Below, in pieces: positions 11,095 to 22,598 of a DNA stretch of 64,000 nt (within the stretch, counting starts at the first letter, position 1; the number at the start of each line of letters is the position of its first letter). The DNA comes from Bactrocera neohumeralis (taxonomy: Eukaryota; Arthropoda; Insecta; Diptera; Tephritidae). The DNA lies in contig NC_065921.1 in the NCBI RefSeq assembly GCF_024586455.1, positions 61,691,528 to 61,755,527 on the forward strand, read 5' to 3'. A program made the position numbers and the translations under genes. Below the pieces are notes generated by a model, which did no database searches, was not told the origin of the DNA, and saw only the letters and a list, made by a program, of their open reading frames with translations.

Positions 11095-12890
11095 TTTTTA
11101 TAACCTGAACAGGGTATATTAAGTTTGTTAAGAAGTTTTTAACACCCAGAAGGAAGCATCGGATACCCTATAAAGTATATATATAAATAATCAGTATGTT
11201 GAGCTGAGTCGATTTAGCCATGTCCGTCTGTCCGTCTGTCAGTTTTTAAGATATCGTTTTGAAATTTTGTAAACGTTATTTTCTCTTCAAAAAGCTGCTT
11301 ATTTGTCGGAACTGCCGATATCCATTATACCATTATAGCTGATATCCATTATAACATATAGCTGCCAAAACTGAACGATCGCAATCAAGTTAATGTATGG
11401 AAAACTTCCTCATTTGGCAATGTATCTTCACAAAAGTTGTCACAGATTATTTTTATACTCTCGCAACAAAGTTGCTAAGGAGAGTCTTATAGTTTTGTTC
11501 ACATATCGGTTGTTTGTAAGTCCTAAAACTAAAAGAGTCAGATATAGGGTTATATATACCAAAGTGATCAGGGTGACGAGTACAGTTGAAATCCGGATGT
11601 ATGTCTGTCCGTCCGTCTGTCCGTGCAAGCTGTAACTTGAGTAAAAATTGAGATATCATGATGAAACTTGGTACACGTGTTTCTTGGCTCCATAAGAAGG
11701 TTATGTTCGAAGATGGGCAAAATCGGCCAACTGCCACGTCCACAAAATGGCGAAAACCGAAAACCTATAAAGTGTCATAACTAAGCCATAAATAAAGATA
11801 TTAAAGTGAAATTTGGCACAAAGGATCGCATTAGGAAGGGGCATATTTGAAAGTAATTTTTTTGGAAAAGTGGGCGTGGCCCCTTCCACTACTAAGTTTT
11901 TTGTACATATCTCGGAAACTACTATAGCTATGTCAACCAAACTCTACAGAGTCGTTTCCTTCTGGCATTTCCATATACAGTTCAAAAATGGAAGAGATCG
12001 GATAATAATCACGCCCACCTCCCATACAAAGGTTATGTTGAAAATCACTAAAAGTGCGTAACCGACTAACAAAAAAAGTCAGAAACACTAAATTTTACGG
12101 AAAAAATGGCACAAGGAAGCTGCACCCAGGCTTTTTTTAAAGATTGAAAATCACCAAAAAAATGAACCAAAAACCATATCTCAGGAACTACTAAACCGAT
12201 TTAAATGAAATTCGGTATATAATATTTTCTTAACACCCTGATGACATGTACGAAATATGGGTGAAATCGGTTCATCGGCCTTCTTCCAATATAACGCTAT
12301 TTTGAATTCCATCTGATGAATTCTCTAATGTATATATTACATTAGGAACCAATGATGATAGCAAAATAAAACTTTACACAAATACGGTATTTGAAAAATA
12401 TGTAAATGACGGATAATGAAATCTCGATTACCACTTTATCATGCGAGAGTATAAAATGTCCGGTGACACCCGAACTTAGCCCTTCCTTACTTGTCTAATA
12501 TAATAATGTAATATACGAAGAAATTGTTCAGATCGGATTACTATATGTAGCTGCCATACAAACTGAACGATCGGAATCTAGTGTTGGTATGGAAAACTTT
12601 TGCATTTGACGTGGTATCTTCACGAAAATTGGTATAGATTATTTTCTAAAGCAACTATGTAATCTCCGAAGAAATTGTACAGATCGGCTTACAATAGCAT
12701 ATAGCTGCCATACAAACCGAACGATCGGAATCAAGGGCTTGTATAGAAAACTTTCGCATTTGACGTGGTATCTTCACGAAATTTGACATGGATTACTGCT
12801 TAAGGTAATAATATAATCTCCGAAAAAATTGTTCAGATCGGATAGCTCCCATACAAACTGAACACATAGTTACTAAAAGAAATGCACCTT
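11095..12890 (+). repeat. Repeat M with ~140-bp internal tandem units, interrupted by repeat T
   Basis: Absent from the equivalent site in duplicate copy 2 (near 45933), so it inserted after the duplication. The left part includes GAGCTGAGTCGATTTAGCCA at ~11202, also found at ~20278. The body is tandem units containing CATATAGCTGCCATACAAAC and ACTGAACGATCGGAATCAAG at ~11370, 12550, 12690 and 12850. Repeat T (11451-12493) is inserted inside one unit. I recall this sequence as widespread in fly genomes; no coding capacity. Confidence 0.7.
11451..12493 (-). repeat. Repeat T copy 3, full length, minus strand
   Basis: Reverse orientation: begins TTTTATACTCTCGCAACAAA and ends CCTTCCTTACTTG. Its flanks GATTATTTT and CTAATATAATAA rejoin into an uninterrupted unit of repeat M, giving the empty site. 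No target duplication longer than one or two bases is visible. About 1043 bp. Confidence 0.85.
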
Positions 12891-14967
12891 TTCGTTTTTT
12901 CTTGTTTTTATTGCTATTTTCGCACTTTTGCTGCAAAGTGACGCTCAGGACTCCGCCAACCGGCCAGCAGACGCCATACACACAAATAAAAACAGAAGAA
13001 TACCAAGTTAAAAAGTGCTTCCAAAACGGATTCATGCAAATCAAACGCCACTAACAGCAAGTCTAGCTGGGGAATGCGGTAGAAGCTTGCAACTTTCTTG
13101 GAAAATAACTTTTATGAATGCGAAGTGCAATAAAATTGGACTGACAACACGCTTAGCCAAGTCTAAGGGCCAGCGCGACACATGAGTTGTGCGGCCTGAG
13201 GTCGTACTAGTATGAGGTGGGACGTGACGAAAGTTGTGCGGCGGACTGTTGCTTCAATGCGATTTTAGCTATGTACTACTTTGTGTTGAAAGCACAAATA
13301 GTAGCGCCTTTTGTACCAAAAATAAACATGGCAGCTGCCTCCGAAAGGCGAAGAAAAACAGCCAACAAGCGAAGTATGAATTGGAGTGAGTGCGAAAGCA
13401 AACGGAGTTGGAAAAAAGCAACCAACTCCCATCTGGCAGTGCCCCGCTCTGCGGGTCACTTTGCGCGTATGCAAATAGATTTTAGAGACTCTGTGCAATG
13501 CGTACTTTTAGAGTGGACAATGGACCCCGGTTAGGAGAAAAAGTACGACAATGACCGGCGGCTATAGATTTCATATAGCAACATGCCAAGTGAAATGAGA
13601 TTCGGAAAATTGATTGCCTGTACTTTGGGGGCGATTATGTATATATTTATAATGTATCTGATGGGGTGGTGCAATAGAGTGGTGGAAAAGCCACAGCTCC
13701 GGAAGTGGGTAATCTCTTTGACCGAGGCATGTACAAATACAAAAAGGCTGATGCGGCTGTTATACATTGGAATGAAAACCCCTGACTTGCTTTGTTCTCT
13801 GCGTAGTTCTGCCACCTCTAGAGCGAGCGTTGTGTGTGTGTTGATTGCTGCCGCTGTCTCGTAGGTGTAGGCGGAAATTCCATCATTGTAGTCATATATT
13901 TTTGTATTCCATTGAATGTTTTTGCTAATATATTCGTTAAAATGATAAATAATTGATATTATCCATCTTAATCTAAAAATATTTCTGGGAGCTCAGTGCC
14001 CTTAACGCTTTGGTCTGTAAGACTTTCATGCTTTGGAGAATGCTGTTTAGTCTTCGGATGTTATAATTCTTATAGAAGTTTGGATTCATAATATTTTTAG
14101 TAACATACAATATAACAACTAAACTATTTCTTTAGAGATCTTTCATATGCATTTTTTCGGACAACAGTCGACATAAAGTGTAATCATTTCGAAGAATGCT
14201 TTCGGAACATTCATCTTTGTCTGAAGGTAATAAGATAGCACTGTGCTTAAAGCAACTAATAAGTTTTCCACACAAGAATTCCGATTGTTCAGTTTGTATG
14301 GCACCTATATGCCATAGTGGTACAATGTGGGCAATTCCGATAAATGAGCAGCTTCTTGAAAAGAAATTTATGTGTGCAAAATTTCCAATCTATATCTCAA
14401 AACTGAGGGACTAGTTCACGTATATACTCGTACAGACAGGCGGACTTGACTAAATTGACTCACCTCGTCATCCTGTTAGCGTCATTAGTTCTTCGACATT
14501 ACAACTGGGTGCTACAAACTTCCTGATAAACTTGATATATCCAATTTAAGGTAAGCATATTTCACTTAATGCTTCTTTAACGAAGATTCCGCGGTAATCT
14601 CAGTTTAAGACTGTCTTCATGAAAAAATTTAAAATCTTTCCAAAATAAATTACATATGGCAACCCAGTTCTGATTTCATCATCTCCCTTCTTCTGTCTTG
14701 CTTTCCCCTTTTCTCTCTTTCACTCACAGTATCACTTCACTACCGCGCTTATAACTGTTCTTAGTTTATATTTTCGGTGGCAGCGACCGAGGCAATATCA
14801 CAGGTCGGATAGGTAACAGCGTAACCGTGTGCTGCTAGAATCTTACATCATATGACAGTGAAGGGTAGCAACAATTTTGTAGTGCAAACCTTTGGGATGT
14901 ACTTTGAAGAAGTAGTTGCTGAGGAAACAATGGCTGATTAAGTGTTTGATTTTTTTGGTGTTTTTTT
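12891..14967. other. Duplicated-tract sequence, no recognised gene
   Basis: 12891-13680 matches 45940-46635; 13681-14960 matches parts of 57964-62515. Several open frames up to 105 codons exist (for example 13217-13534) but have no recognisable motifs and are not preserved in the duplicate. CpG-containing stretches near 13330-13450 and 13790-13865 are higher in GC than the surroundings. Confidence 0.4.
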
Positions 14968-15720
14968 TTATACTCTTGCAACCAGTTGCTACAGAGTATT
15001 ATGGTTTTGTTCACCTAACGGTTGTACGTATCACCTAAAACTAAGCGATATAGATATAGAGTTACATATTATATAAATAAATGGTCATGATGACCACAAA
15101 AATTGAAATCCGGTTGACTGTCTGTCTGCCCGTCCGTCCGTGCAAGCTGTAACTAGAGTAAAAGTTGAGATATCTTGATGAAACTTGGTTAGTGTGTTTC
15201 TTAGTAAAGTAAATTTCAAGTCCGTAGATGGGCGTAATCGGACCACTGCCACGCCCACAAATTGCCATTAACCGAAAACATATAAACTAAGCACTGAATT
15301 AAGATATTAAATTGTAATTTTGTACTGGAAATCGTAGTAGCAAGTGGCATCTTTGCGTAAAAAATTTTCAAAAAAAGGGAGTGCCCACGCCCTCTAACAA
15401 GTTTAATGCACACATCTCTTTAAGCACTTAAGCTATAACAACCAAATTTGCTGAGTATAAATCATGTAAGAACTCCTACCGACAGTGTGAAAATGGATGA
15501 AATCGGAGGACAACCCCGCTCACTCCCCATATAACGGTACTGCTAGAAACTACTGAAAGCGCGATAAATCAATAACTAAATACACCAGAAACATTAAATT
15601 TTACCACCGGAATGGTATAAAAGAGTTTTATAGGAGGGTTATGGTGAAATCCTAATAGAAACTGTTGAACCCCCTAAGTAGCGAATATTACTTTTGATCG
15701 AAAATGGCGGTCAATGTGTG
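14968..15720 (-). repeat. Diverged relative of repeat T
   Basis: Starts TATACTCTTGCAACCAGTTG and follows the T layout in reverse: GTTTTGTTCACCTAACGGTT, TGTCTGTCTGCCCGTCCGTC, GCAAGCTGTAACTAGAGTAA, CACTGCCACGCCCACAAATT. It is clearly homologous but far more diverged than the other copies and shortened at its left end. It is not evident at the equivalent place in duplicate copy 2 (~62515). An older subfamily member. Confidence 0.65.
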
Positions 15721-16264
15721 ATATATATACTGAAATTAAGTAATAATCCTTCTTTTATAATGGTACGTCTGTATGTACAAAATGGGTTGAATCGGGCGAC
15801 TACTTGCCTTAGCCGCCATTACAGTGTATGTTTGTGCATAAAATTTGAGCGAAAACTTAAAATTTTAAAACTGTTCTCATCTCAAAAATCCACCCTTTTT
15901 ACTAATTTAAAATTTGCTCTTAATCCAAAAATATTTAAGCTCACTCAAAAGTGGTTGAATCATGAAAATTAATATAACAAATTTAAAATTGAACTGTTCA
16001 CATCCTCAAAAATTTTACACTCAATATCCCATACGTCAAAAAAATTAAAACGAAAAATTTAAATTTGCAAATTTTTTCTTTAGCAACTTCAATATTGGAA
16101 AAATCAATATGATTCAGAATTAGTTTTTGAGGGTATGCAAATATAAGTGGCTATCAAGTTTTTCTACCAACACTTCTTGTGGTTATGGATGTATCCTATG
16201 GTTTCACTGATAGGATAGAACCTTTAGGTTTGTAAAGCAATTAGTATCCATGCTAAGGATTCCT
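15721..16264. other. Duplicated-tract sequence with two AAACTGTTCTCA motifs
   Basis: Contains AAACTGTTCTCATC at ~15870 and GAACTGTTCACATC at ~15988, relatives of the array unit at 58601-59330 in copy 2. AT-rich; no gene. Confidence 0.4.
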
Positions 16265-16277
16265 GCGGTAATTGCTT
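16265..16277. repeat. 13-bp target-site duplication, left of RTE
   Basis: GCGGTAATTGCTT, repeated exactly at 19503-19515. The two copies bracket the RTE element and define its ends. Confidence 0.85.
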
Positions 16278-16359
16278 CTTCTTCTTCTTAATTGGCGTAG
16301 AAACCGCTTAAGCGATTATAGCCGAGTTAACAACAGCGCGCCAGTCGTTTCTTCTTTCG

Positions 16360-17949
16360 CTACGTGGCGCCAATTGGATATTCCAAGCGAAGCCCCTTCT
16401 CCACTTGGTCCTTCCAACGGAGTGGAGGTCTTCCTCTTCCTCTGCTTCCCCCGGCGGGTACTGCGTCGAATACTTTCAGAGCTGGAGTGTTTTCGTCCAT
16501 CCGGACAACATGACCTAGCAGCGTAGCCGCTGTTTTAATTCGCTGAACTATGTCGATGTCGTCGTATATCTCGTACAGCTCATCGTTCCATCGAATGCGG
16601 TATTCGCCGTGGCTAACGCGCAAAGGACCATAAATCTTTCGCAGAACTTTTCTCTCGAAAACTCGTAACGTCGACTCATCCGTTGTTGACATCGTCCAAG
16701 ACTCTGCACCATACAGCAGGACGGGAATTATGAGTGACTTATAGAGTTTGGTTTTTGTTTGTCGAGAGAGGACTTTGCTTCTCAATTGCCTACTCAGTCC
16801 AAAGTAGCACCTGTTGGCAAGAGTTATCCTGCGTTGGATTTCTAGGCTGACATTGTTGGTGGTGTTTACGCTGGTTCCAAGATAGACGAAATTATCTACT
16901 ACTTCAAAGTTATGACTGTCAACAGTGACATGAGTGCCAAGTCGCGAGTGCGACGACTGTTTGTTTGATGACAGGAGATATTTCGTCTTGCCCTCGTTCA
17001 CTGCCAGACCCATTTTCTGTGCTTCCTTGTCCAGCCTGGAGAAAGCAGAACTAACGGCGCGGGTGTTGAGGCCGATGATATCAATATCATCGGCATACGC
17101 CAGTAGCTGTACACTCTTATAGAAGATGGCACCTTCTCTATTTAGTTCTGCAGCTCGAACTATTTTCTCCAAAAGCAGGTTGAAAAAGTCGCACGATAGG
17201 GAATCGCCTTGTCTGAAACCTCGTTTGGTATCGAACGGCTCGGAGAGGTCCTTCCCGATCCTGACGGAGCTTTTGGTGTTACTCAACGTCAGTTTACACA
17301 GCCGTATTAGTTTTGCGGGGATAAGAAAATCAGACATCGCGGCATAAAGGCAGCTCCTTTTCGTGCTGTCTTTGAAATCGACGGTGTGTGTCGATTCTCC
17401 TTTCACGGGTCTTTTCCAAGATTTGGCGCATGGTGAATATCTGGTCGGTTGTTGATTTGCTAGGTCAAAAGCCACACTGATAAGGTCCAATCAGTTTGTT
17501 GACGGTGGGCTTTAATCTTTCACACAATACGCTCGATAGAACCTTATATGCGATGTTGAGGAGGCTAATCCCACGGTAGTTGGCGCAGATTGTGGGTCTC
17601 CTTTTTTATGGATTGGGCATAGCACACTTAAATTCCAATCGTTGGGCATGCTTTCGTCCGACCATATTTTACAAAGAAGCTGATGCATGCACCTTATCAG
17701 TTCTTCGCCGCCGTGTTTGAATAGCTCGGCCGGCAATCCGTCGGCCCCTGCCGCTTTGTTGTTCTTCAGGCGGGTAATTGCTATTCGAACTTCTTCATGG
17801 TCGGGTAATGGAACGTCTGCTCCATCGTCATCGATTGGGGAATCGGGTTCTCCTTCTCCTGGTGTTGTGCGTTCACTGCCATTCAGCAGGCTGGAGAAGT
17901 GTTCCCTCCATAATTTAAGTATGCTCTGGGCATCAATGACTAGATCACC
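16360..17949 (-). pseudogene. RTE ORF, reverse transcriptase part, frameshifted
   Basis: Continues the endonuclease frame to about 17590 (ITRLKNNKAAGADGLPAELF, LCPIHKKGD), then shifts frame near 17590 and again near 17400. The second main open stretch, 17490-16360 (376 codons to stop), carries GFRQGDSLSCDFFNLLLEKI (motif B), LAYADDIDIIG (catalytic YADD), KTKYLLSS, the thumb (FVYLGTSVN) and a C-terminal GHVVRMDE / GRGRPPLRWKDQVE tail characteristic of RTE. A stop interrupts the fingers region (GF-stop-PSKST context). The copy is not functional as sequenced. Confidence 0.88.
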
Positions 17950-19173
17950 TTAGGGGGTTCTACAAGAGTACGCTCCGGTCTTGAAACCTTCTGTAAGTCG
18001 CCGCATTTTTTCGGAGAATTTTCGAGCATTACCCCTGTCGGCCAGCTTATCAAACTCTTCGTACTCACGCATTTCGTCCTCTTTCTTCTTCTGTCTGCAA
18101 ATGAGGCTAGCTTCCCTCTTCAGCTTTCGGTATCTATCCCATCCCGCACGTGTAGTGGTCGATCGTAACGTTGCGAGGTAGGCAGCCTGTTTTCTCTCCG
18201 CTGCGACACGGCACTCCTCGTCGTACCAGCTGTTCTTTTGCACTTTCCGAAGCCCAATGGTTTCGGTTGCAGCTGTACGTAAGTAGTTTGAAATTCCGTC
18301 CCACAGTTCCCTTATACCGAGTTGTTGACGAGTGCTCTCAGAGAGCAGGAGTGCAAGCCGAGTAGAAAATCGTTCGGCTGTCTGTTGTGATTGCAGCTTC
18401 TCGACGTCGAACCTTCCTTGTGTTTGGTGGCGTGCGTTTTTTGCTGCACAGAGGCGGGTGCGAATCTTAGCTGCAACAAGATAGTGGTCCGAGTCGATGT
18501 TAGGACCTCGGAGCGCACGCACATCTAAAACACTGGAGACGTGTCTTCTGTCTATCACAACATGATCGATCTGGTTGGTAGTTTTTCGATCCGGAGACAG
18601 CCAGGTAGCTTGATGAATCTTCTTATGCTGGAATCTAGTACTACAGATAACCATATTTCGGGCCCCGGCGAAGTCAGTCAAACTCAACCCATTTGGGGAT
18701 TTACCGACCGTAGTGCCAAAGACACCTTCTTTGCCCACCCTGGCGTTAAAGTCGCCAAGCACGATTTTGACATCGTGGCGGGGGCAGCCTTCATAAGTGC
18801 GCTCCAAGCACTCATAAAAGGCATCTTTGGTCACATCGTCCTTCTCTTCCGTCGGGGCGTGGGCGCAGATCAGCGATATGTTGAAGAACCTCGCTTTGAT
18901 GCGGATTGTGGCTAGACGTTCATTCACCGCAGTGAATGATAGTACTCGGCGACGGAGTCTCTCTCCCACCACGAATCCTACACCAAACTTGCGCTCCTTT
19001 ATATGGCCACTGTAGTAAATGTCACAAGGACCTACTCGTCTCTGTCCTTGTCCCGTCCATCGCATTTCTTGGACGGCGGTGATGTCAGCCTTTGTTTTTA
19101 CGAGGACATCAACCAGCTGGGCAGAGGCACCTTCCCAATTAAGGGACCGGACATTCCAGGTGCATGCCCTCAA
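17950..19173 (-). pseudogene. RTE ORF, apurinic-like endonuclease part
   Basis: Exonuclease-endonuclease-phosphatase domain that nicks target DNA for target-primed reverse transcription. Visible motifs: ACTWNVRSLN at the start, VQEMRWTGQG (catalytic Glu), LICAHAPTEEKDDVTKDAFY, VLGDFNARVG, NQIDHVVID and SDHYLVAAKI near residue 230. The open frame continues upstream to about 19.24 kb without an in-frame ATG. It is 407 codons from the first leucine to a premature TAA at 17950-17952, beyond which the same frame continues into the reverse transcriptase. The last ~100 residues are the basic linker. Clade assignment RTE is strong; similar proteins are often misannotated as craniofacial development protein 2. 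Confidence 0.88.
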
Positions 19174-19502
19174 TTCGTAGTCCTTATTTCGATTGCCATG
19201 GTCGTCATCAAAAGGGGGTCTCTCATCCGAGGCTGGTTATAGCTCTTCACTGGGGGTGTTTTTTTACGTGGCGGGTCCCAAACCCAGCGCACAACCCTTG
19301 TAGGGAATGTTTCGCCTTCTCACTTTAGCTCGCCTTCGAACGGATGTTCTTAGGCTACCCAGAGGATACTTGGTCAAAGACCGGAAGGAGTGAGCTGCTT
19401 GAGCCATGTGTAAAAGAATCGTTTCTGGCCATTCCCAAGTGAATGGCGATCAGAGAACTTTCCTCACTTGCGTGAACTTCTACACATGACTCCATCCTCC
19501 TA

Positions 19503-19515
19503 GCGGTAATTGCTT
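19503..19515. repeat. 13-bp target-site duplication, right of RTE
   Basis: GCGGTAATTGCTT, identical to 16265-16277. Confidence 0.85.
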
Positions 19516-19529
19516 GCTTTTCGAAAAAC

Positions 19530-20236
19530 GGAACGTGGTTTACTACTTTTTCACATTTCGTACTTTTGCTACTAATAACAATTTGACTACTTTTTCTACT
19601 ACTAAAATACTGCTGTTTTTTCTACTACTAGAAGTACCACATAGTTTGAAGTTTCCCGAAAGTAAATGTAAAGTACAAAATGGGACAAAATAAATGATAT
19701 AATATATTATCATATATGCTATGTATGAAAAAAATTGTATTGAAGTAGAGAGAATACATTTTAAATGTCCCTAATTATTTTTTTAAACACATATCCTAAG
19801 AAACGACAATCTTGGTTTACTATTTTTCATATTACTAAATTGAATTCTTCCCCATAACAGGAAATTTTCATATAATGTCTATAGTAGATACTATTATGAA
19901 ATAAGTATGTATGTTAAAACTCGTAATATATAATTTTATTGAATTAGTAAAAAAGGTAGTAGATATCATACATTTAAAGTGTCCAAAACTCATGCATATA
20001 TAACTTTTCTAATTTCTATGATTTTTTCTACTACCAAAAATACTACTATTTTCTCAAGAGTGCTTTCAAAACAATTCGAAGTTGAAATACGAAATTTTGT
20101 TGAAAAAAGTAATCATAGAGTTATAATGATGAAAAATATTGTTGTGAATTTATAAAAAGGTAGTAGGTAGCATAATTTCACTAAGAGTCCCCAATATTTT
20201 ATTTTCGGAGTAATATTCATTTTAAAATCGGTAACC
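19530..20236 (+). repeat. ~207-bp degenerate tandem repeat, about three units
   Basis: Anchor strings recur at a constant interval: AGTAGAGAGAATACATTTTA (~19744), GGTAGTAGATATCATACATT (~19951), GGTAGTAGGTAGCATAATTT (~20159), spacing 207 and 208. A second anchor, TTTTTCTACTACTAAAATAC near 19590, has partners near 19800 and 20015. Strongly AT-rich; units roughly 60-70% alike by eye. Satellite-like fragment. Confidence 0.55.
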
Positions 20237-20239
20237 CTG

Positions 20240-20480
20240 TCTTTACTATTTATATCGCAAAAGGGTCCCAAAAGGATCGAGCTGAGTCGATTTGGCCATG
20301 TTCGTTTTTCCGTATGTCAGTGTGCCAATAGTATATACGCAAATTATTCCTTTAGTTTTTGGAGATAACGATCTGAAAATTTGCATATGTCCTTTTCTAT
20401 TTAAGAAGCTGCTCAATCGAACAATTATACCATATAGTTGCCATACAGACTGAACGATCTGATTCAAGTTTTTATAAGTA
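20240..20480 (+). repeat. Repeat M fragment
   Basis: Shares GAGCTGAGTCGATTTGGCCA and CATATAGTTGCCATACAGAC ... GAACGATCTGATTCAAG with repeat M at 11160-11400 in the same order and strand. About 240 bp, diverged. Confidence 0.6.
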
Positions 20481-20826
20481 TTTTTTTGTATATAGCTTCA
20501 GTGCAACCGAGGTGAACGTTTTTTTATTTTACTGCCATAAATACGATTATTTTTTAGTTTTTTCTAATTCTTTTAGGAAAACCTAATAAAAATAAATTGT
20601 ATTTTGTGTATGAGTACATACGTTCTGCATTAAATGGCCTCGGACGTCAGGCAAAGTACCAAATTATAAATATGAAATTTTTAGTAATTTTTATTCATTC
20701 AATTCAAATCACTTTTAAAATGCTCAAAGAGATGGGTGCGGAACGTGCTTCCATATTAACAATATGTATGGGAGCATTAAAATACAGCATTTACGAAAGT
20801 GTATATAAATGAGTGTATATGTACTA

Positions 20827-21241
20827 GAGTGATTCAAAAAAAAAATTTTTTTTTTCGTTTGGTACTCGGATAATAATTTTTTTTCATTGAGTTATAAAAT
20901 TCATAAGAAATAAAAAATTTTCCCAAAAATTTTCCCAAAAATAATCAAACCTTAACTGTTAATATCTTTTAAACGTTTGGGTTTACGTAAAAATCATAAT
21001 AGACCTTTTTTGTAGAGCATTCAATTTCCTACAAAATCTAAGGAACAATATATTTTTTTATGTAGTTGGAAGCGAGATATAAATTTTTCTATCTGATAAT
21101 AAGAAAAAATAGAAAACTGTATGTAGGAGGACCTTCCCGTTACAATTAAAAACTCATGTTTGGAGAGGCTTTCTTAGAGGTGTCTAGGAACCTATTTTTC
21201 CGAGTACCAAACGAAAAAAAAATTTTTTTTTTGAATCACTC
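20827..21241. mobile_element. 415-bp MITE with ~43-bp terminal inverted repeats
   Basis: Left end GAGTGATTCAAAAAAAAAAT ... GTTTGGTACTCGG (20827-20869) is the near-perfect inverse of 21199-21241. TA on both sides (20825-20826, 21242-21243) fits a Tc1/mariner-type target duplication. Non-coding interior. The A/T runs inside each inverted repeat are themselves complementary, giving a strong hairpin. Confidence 0.85.
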
Positions 21242-21259
21242 TAATATGTACATACATAT

Positions 21260-21514
21260 ATGTATATAAACATATATATGAATATATGTGTGTGTGAGTG
21301 TGAACATAAGCGCGTTATACTTGAAATAATGCTTTATATTAAAAATTTCGAAATTGAGTATGATAACAACAACAACAATGAAAATACGAATAGCACCAAA
21401 AAAATGAGTCCGAAAACTCTGAAAACCCTAATGAAATTGCAACAAATGCTCTGCTACGGGGCTAAGGTGAGGGAAAGAGAGTCAAAACGCAAAGCCAAAT
21501 CCCTAAACGCATAA
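21260..21514 (+). other. Open frame, exon-like tail, uncertain
   Basis: 85-codon frame. The second half reads NNNNNENTNSTKKMSPKTLK then TLMKLQQMLCYGAKVRERES and has less simple-sequence character than the first. A GTGAGG string at ~21468 could be a splice donor. I recognise no family. It sits just outside the LINE's left target duplication, so it is host-side sequence. Chance frame in microsatellite DNA is the default explanation. Confidence 0.18.
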
Positions 21515-21526
21515 GACAGTCATAAG

Positions 21527-21540
21527 ACCTATTTATATGT
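21527..21540. repeat. 14-bp target-site duplication, left of LINE
   Basis: ACCTATTTATATGT, repeated at 39039-39052 directly after the LINE poly-A tail. Confidence 0.8.
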
Positions 21541-21713
21541 GTGCTTAGTGCAGAGTTAGTGACGTGACGTGTTTTTTTGGTGCTCCGTTTATGGCATCAA
21601 GTACGATAGGAAATAATCCTTAATTAGTTCCTAAGCGCGCTGAAATACACACAGTGTCCACATCAGCTCAAGCTAATCAAAAAACTGAGCATAATAAAGC
21701 TACAATAGCGGTG

Positions 21714-22384
21714 AAAGTGTAAACACAATGGCTACGACAGACTGCAGCGGCACGACAGTGAAAGTGTAAACACAATGGCTACGACAGACTGCAGCGGCAC
21801 GACAGTGAACTGAAAACGTCGTTGTTCATCTTACTCCATGTACATTTTGAGAAGCAACAACAACACAATGGCCGGCATGTACACAAAACAACGCAGTTGT
21901 CCATTTTGCATGTACACAATTTCGTTGTGGCCATACTAATACCTTTCACTTCAATGAAATTTTAATATTTTATTCAAAGTGAAATTTTTTATGCAAAAAA
22001 TAAGTAAATAGGTCAATATTTTTGCTTTAAATTATCAATTATTATTACAAATGATATAATAGAGCTATAATATAGCTATTTTATGCTTTTATTTGTAAAA
22101 TAACGTCAAGTTTGTTAGAGCTGTGAATAATTTTACATTTTACATATTAGTGGCATCACCACTCTACCTCCTCTTTCTATCTTCCATTCTACTGTCAACT
22201 CTACTGTCGTCCTACTGTCGTTGGCAAAAATAGGAGGATATTGAAGTTAGCGAGAACGACAACTGTCGGCCTGCAGTCGTGTAGTCGTGCAGCTGTCGAA
22301 ATAACACTGCCCATAAGAACGTGTGTATTTTAATATTTGACAGATGTAGTTTGCAGTCTGTCGTAGCCATTGTGTTTACACTTT
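21714..22384 (+). mobile_element. 671-bp MITE, copy 1, terminal inverted repeats ~33 bp
   Basis: Left end AAAGTGTAAACACAATGGCT ... GACTGCA is the inverse of the right end (22352-22384). The first 47 bp are tandemly duplicated (21714 and 21761). A second copy of 624 bp, in opposite orientation and lacking the 47-bp duplication, lies at 34040-34663. Interior non-coding. No convincing target duplication seen, so the superfamily is not assigned. Confidence 0.82.
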
Positions 22385-22598
22385 GAGTGTTAAAACACTT
22401 AATAAATATTTATTTATTTGGGAGAAGGTTCGCACAAAAGGGAAATCGCGATGAGCGCATTTTCTTAGCTCTCCCGTTTGATACCTGTTTAGAACCCACA
22501 ATCCACAAACCACGCAAAGAGAAATTTCTGGGCATTTCACGCTGAGGAATTCTCTAGCAACAGCTACACTAGCGGACTGCTATAGGAAAAGCTGAGAA

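Larger units (their letters stand above)
16278..19502 (-). mobile_element. RTE-clade non-LTR retrotransposon, near full length
   Basis: 3.2-kb element on the minus strand between 13-bp direct repeats. It has a ~330-bp 5' region (19174-19502), a single ORF encoding endonuclease then reverse transcriptase, a ~80-bp 3' UTR and a 3' tail of GAA repeats (16278-16288 on the plus strand reads TTCTTCTTCTT), typical of RTE elements, which end in short tandem repeats rather than poly-A. The equivalent site in the duplicated tract (~63200) is empty, so insertion followed the duplication. The ORF has one premature stop and at least two frameshifts. Confidence 0.9.
7375..19525 (+). repeat. Duplicated tract, copy 1 (with later insertions)
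   Basis: Co-linear, same-orientation homology to copy 2. 7375-13680 matches 42287-46635; 13681-13885 matches 57964-58362; 13912-13955 matches 58848-58890; 14015-14085 matches 60585-60655; 14195-14250 matches 61345-61400; 14560-14960 matches 61755-62515; 15985-16260 matches 62740-63180. The last bases beyond the RTE element (19503-19525) match near 63200-63222. Identity by eye is mostly 80-90% with many indels. Copy 1 alone carries repeat T/M at 11095-12890, the diverged T relative at 14968-15720 and the RTE at 16278-19502. It lacks the mariner, exon-like frame and most of the 97-bp array found in copy 2. Confidence 0.8.

Noticed and set aside
13217..13534. 105-codon open frame in the duplicated tract
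   Set aside because: The duplicate at ~46250-46450 does not keep the frame, and no motif is visible.
16934..19242. Plus-strand open frames opposite the RTE ORF
   Set aside because: Shadows of the minus-strand endonuclease and reverse transcriptase, which have clear motifs.
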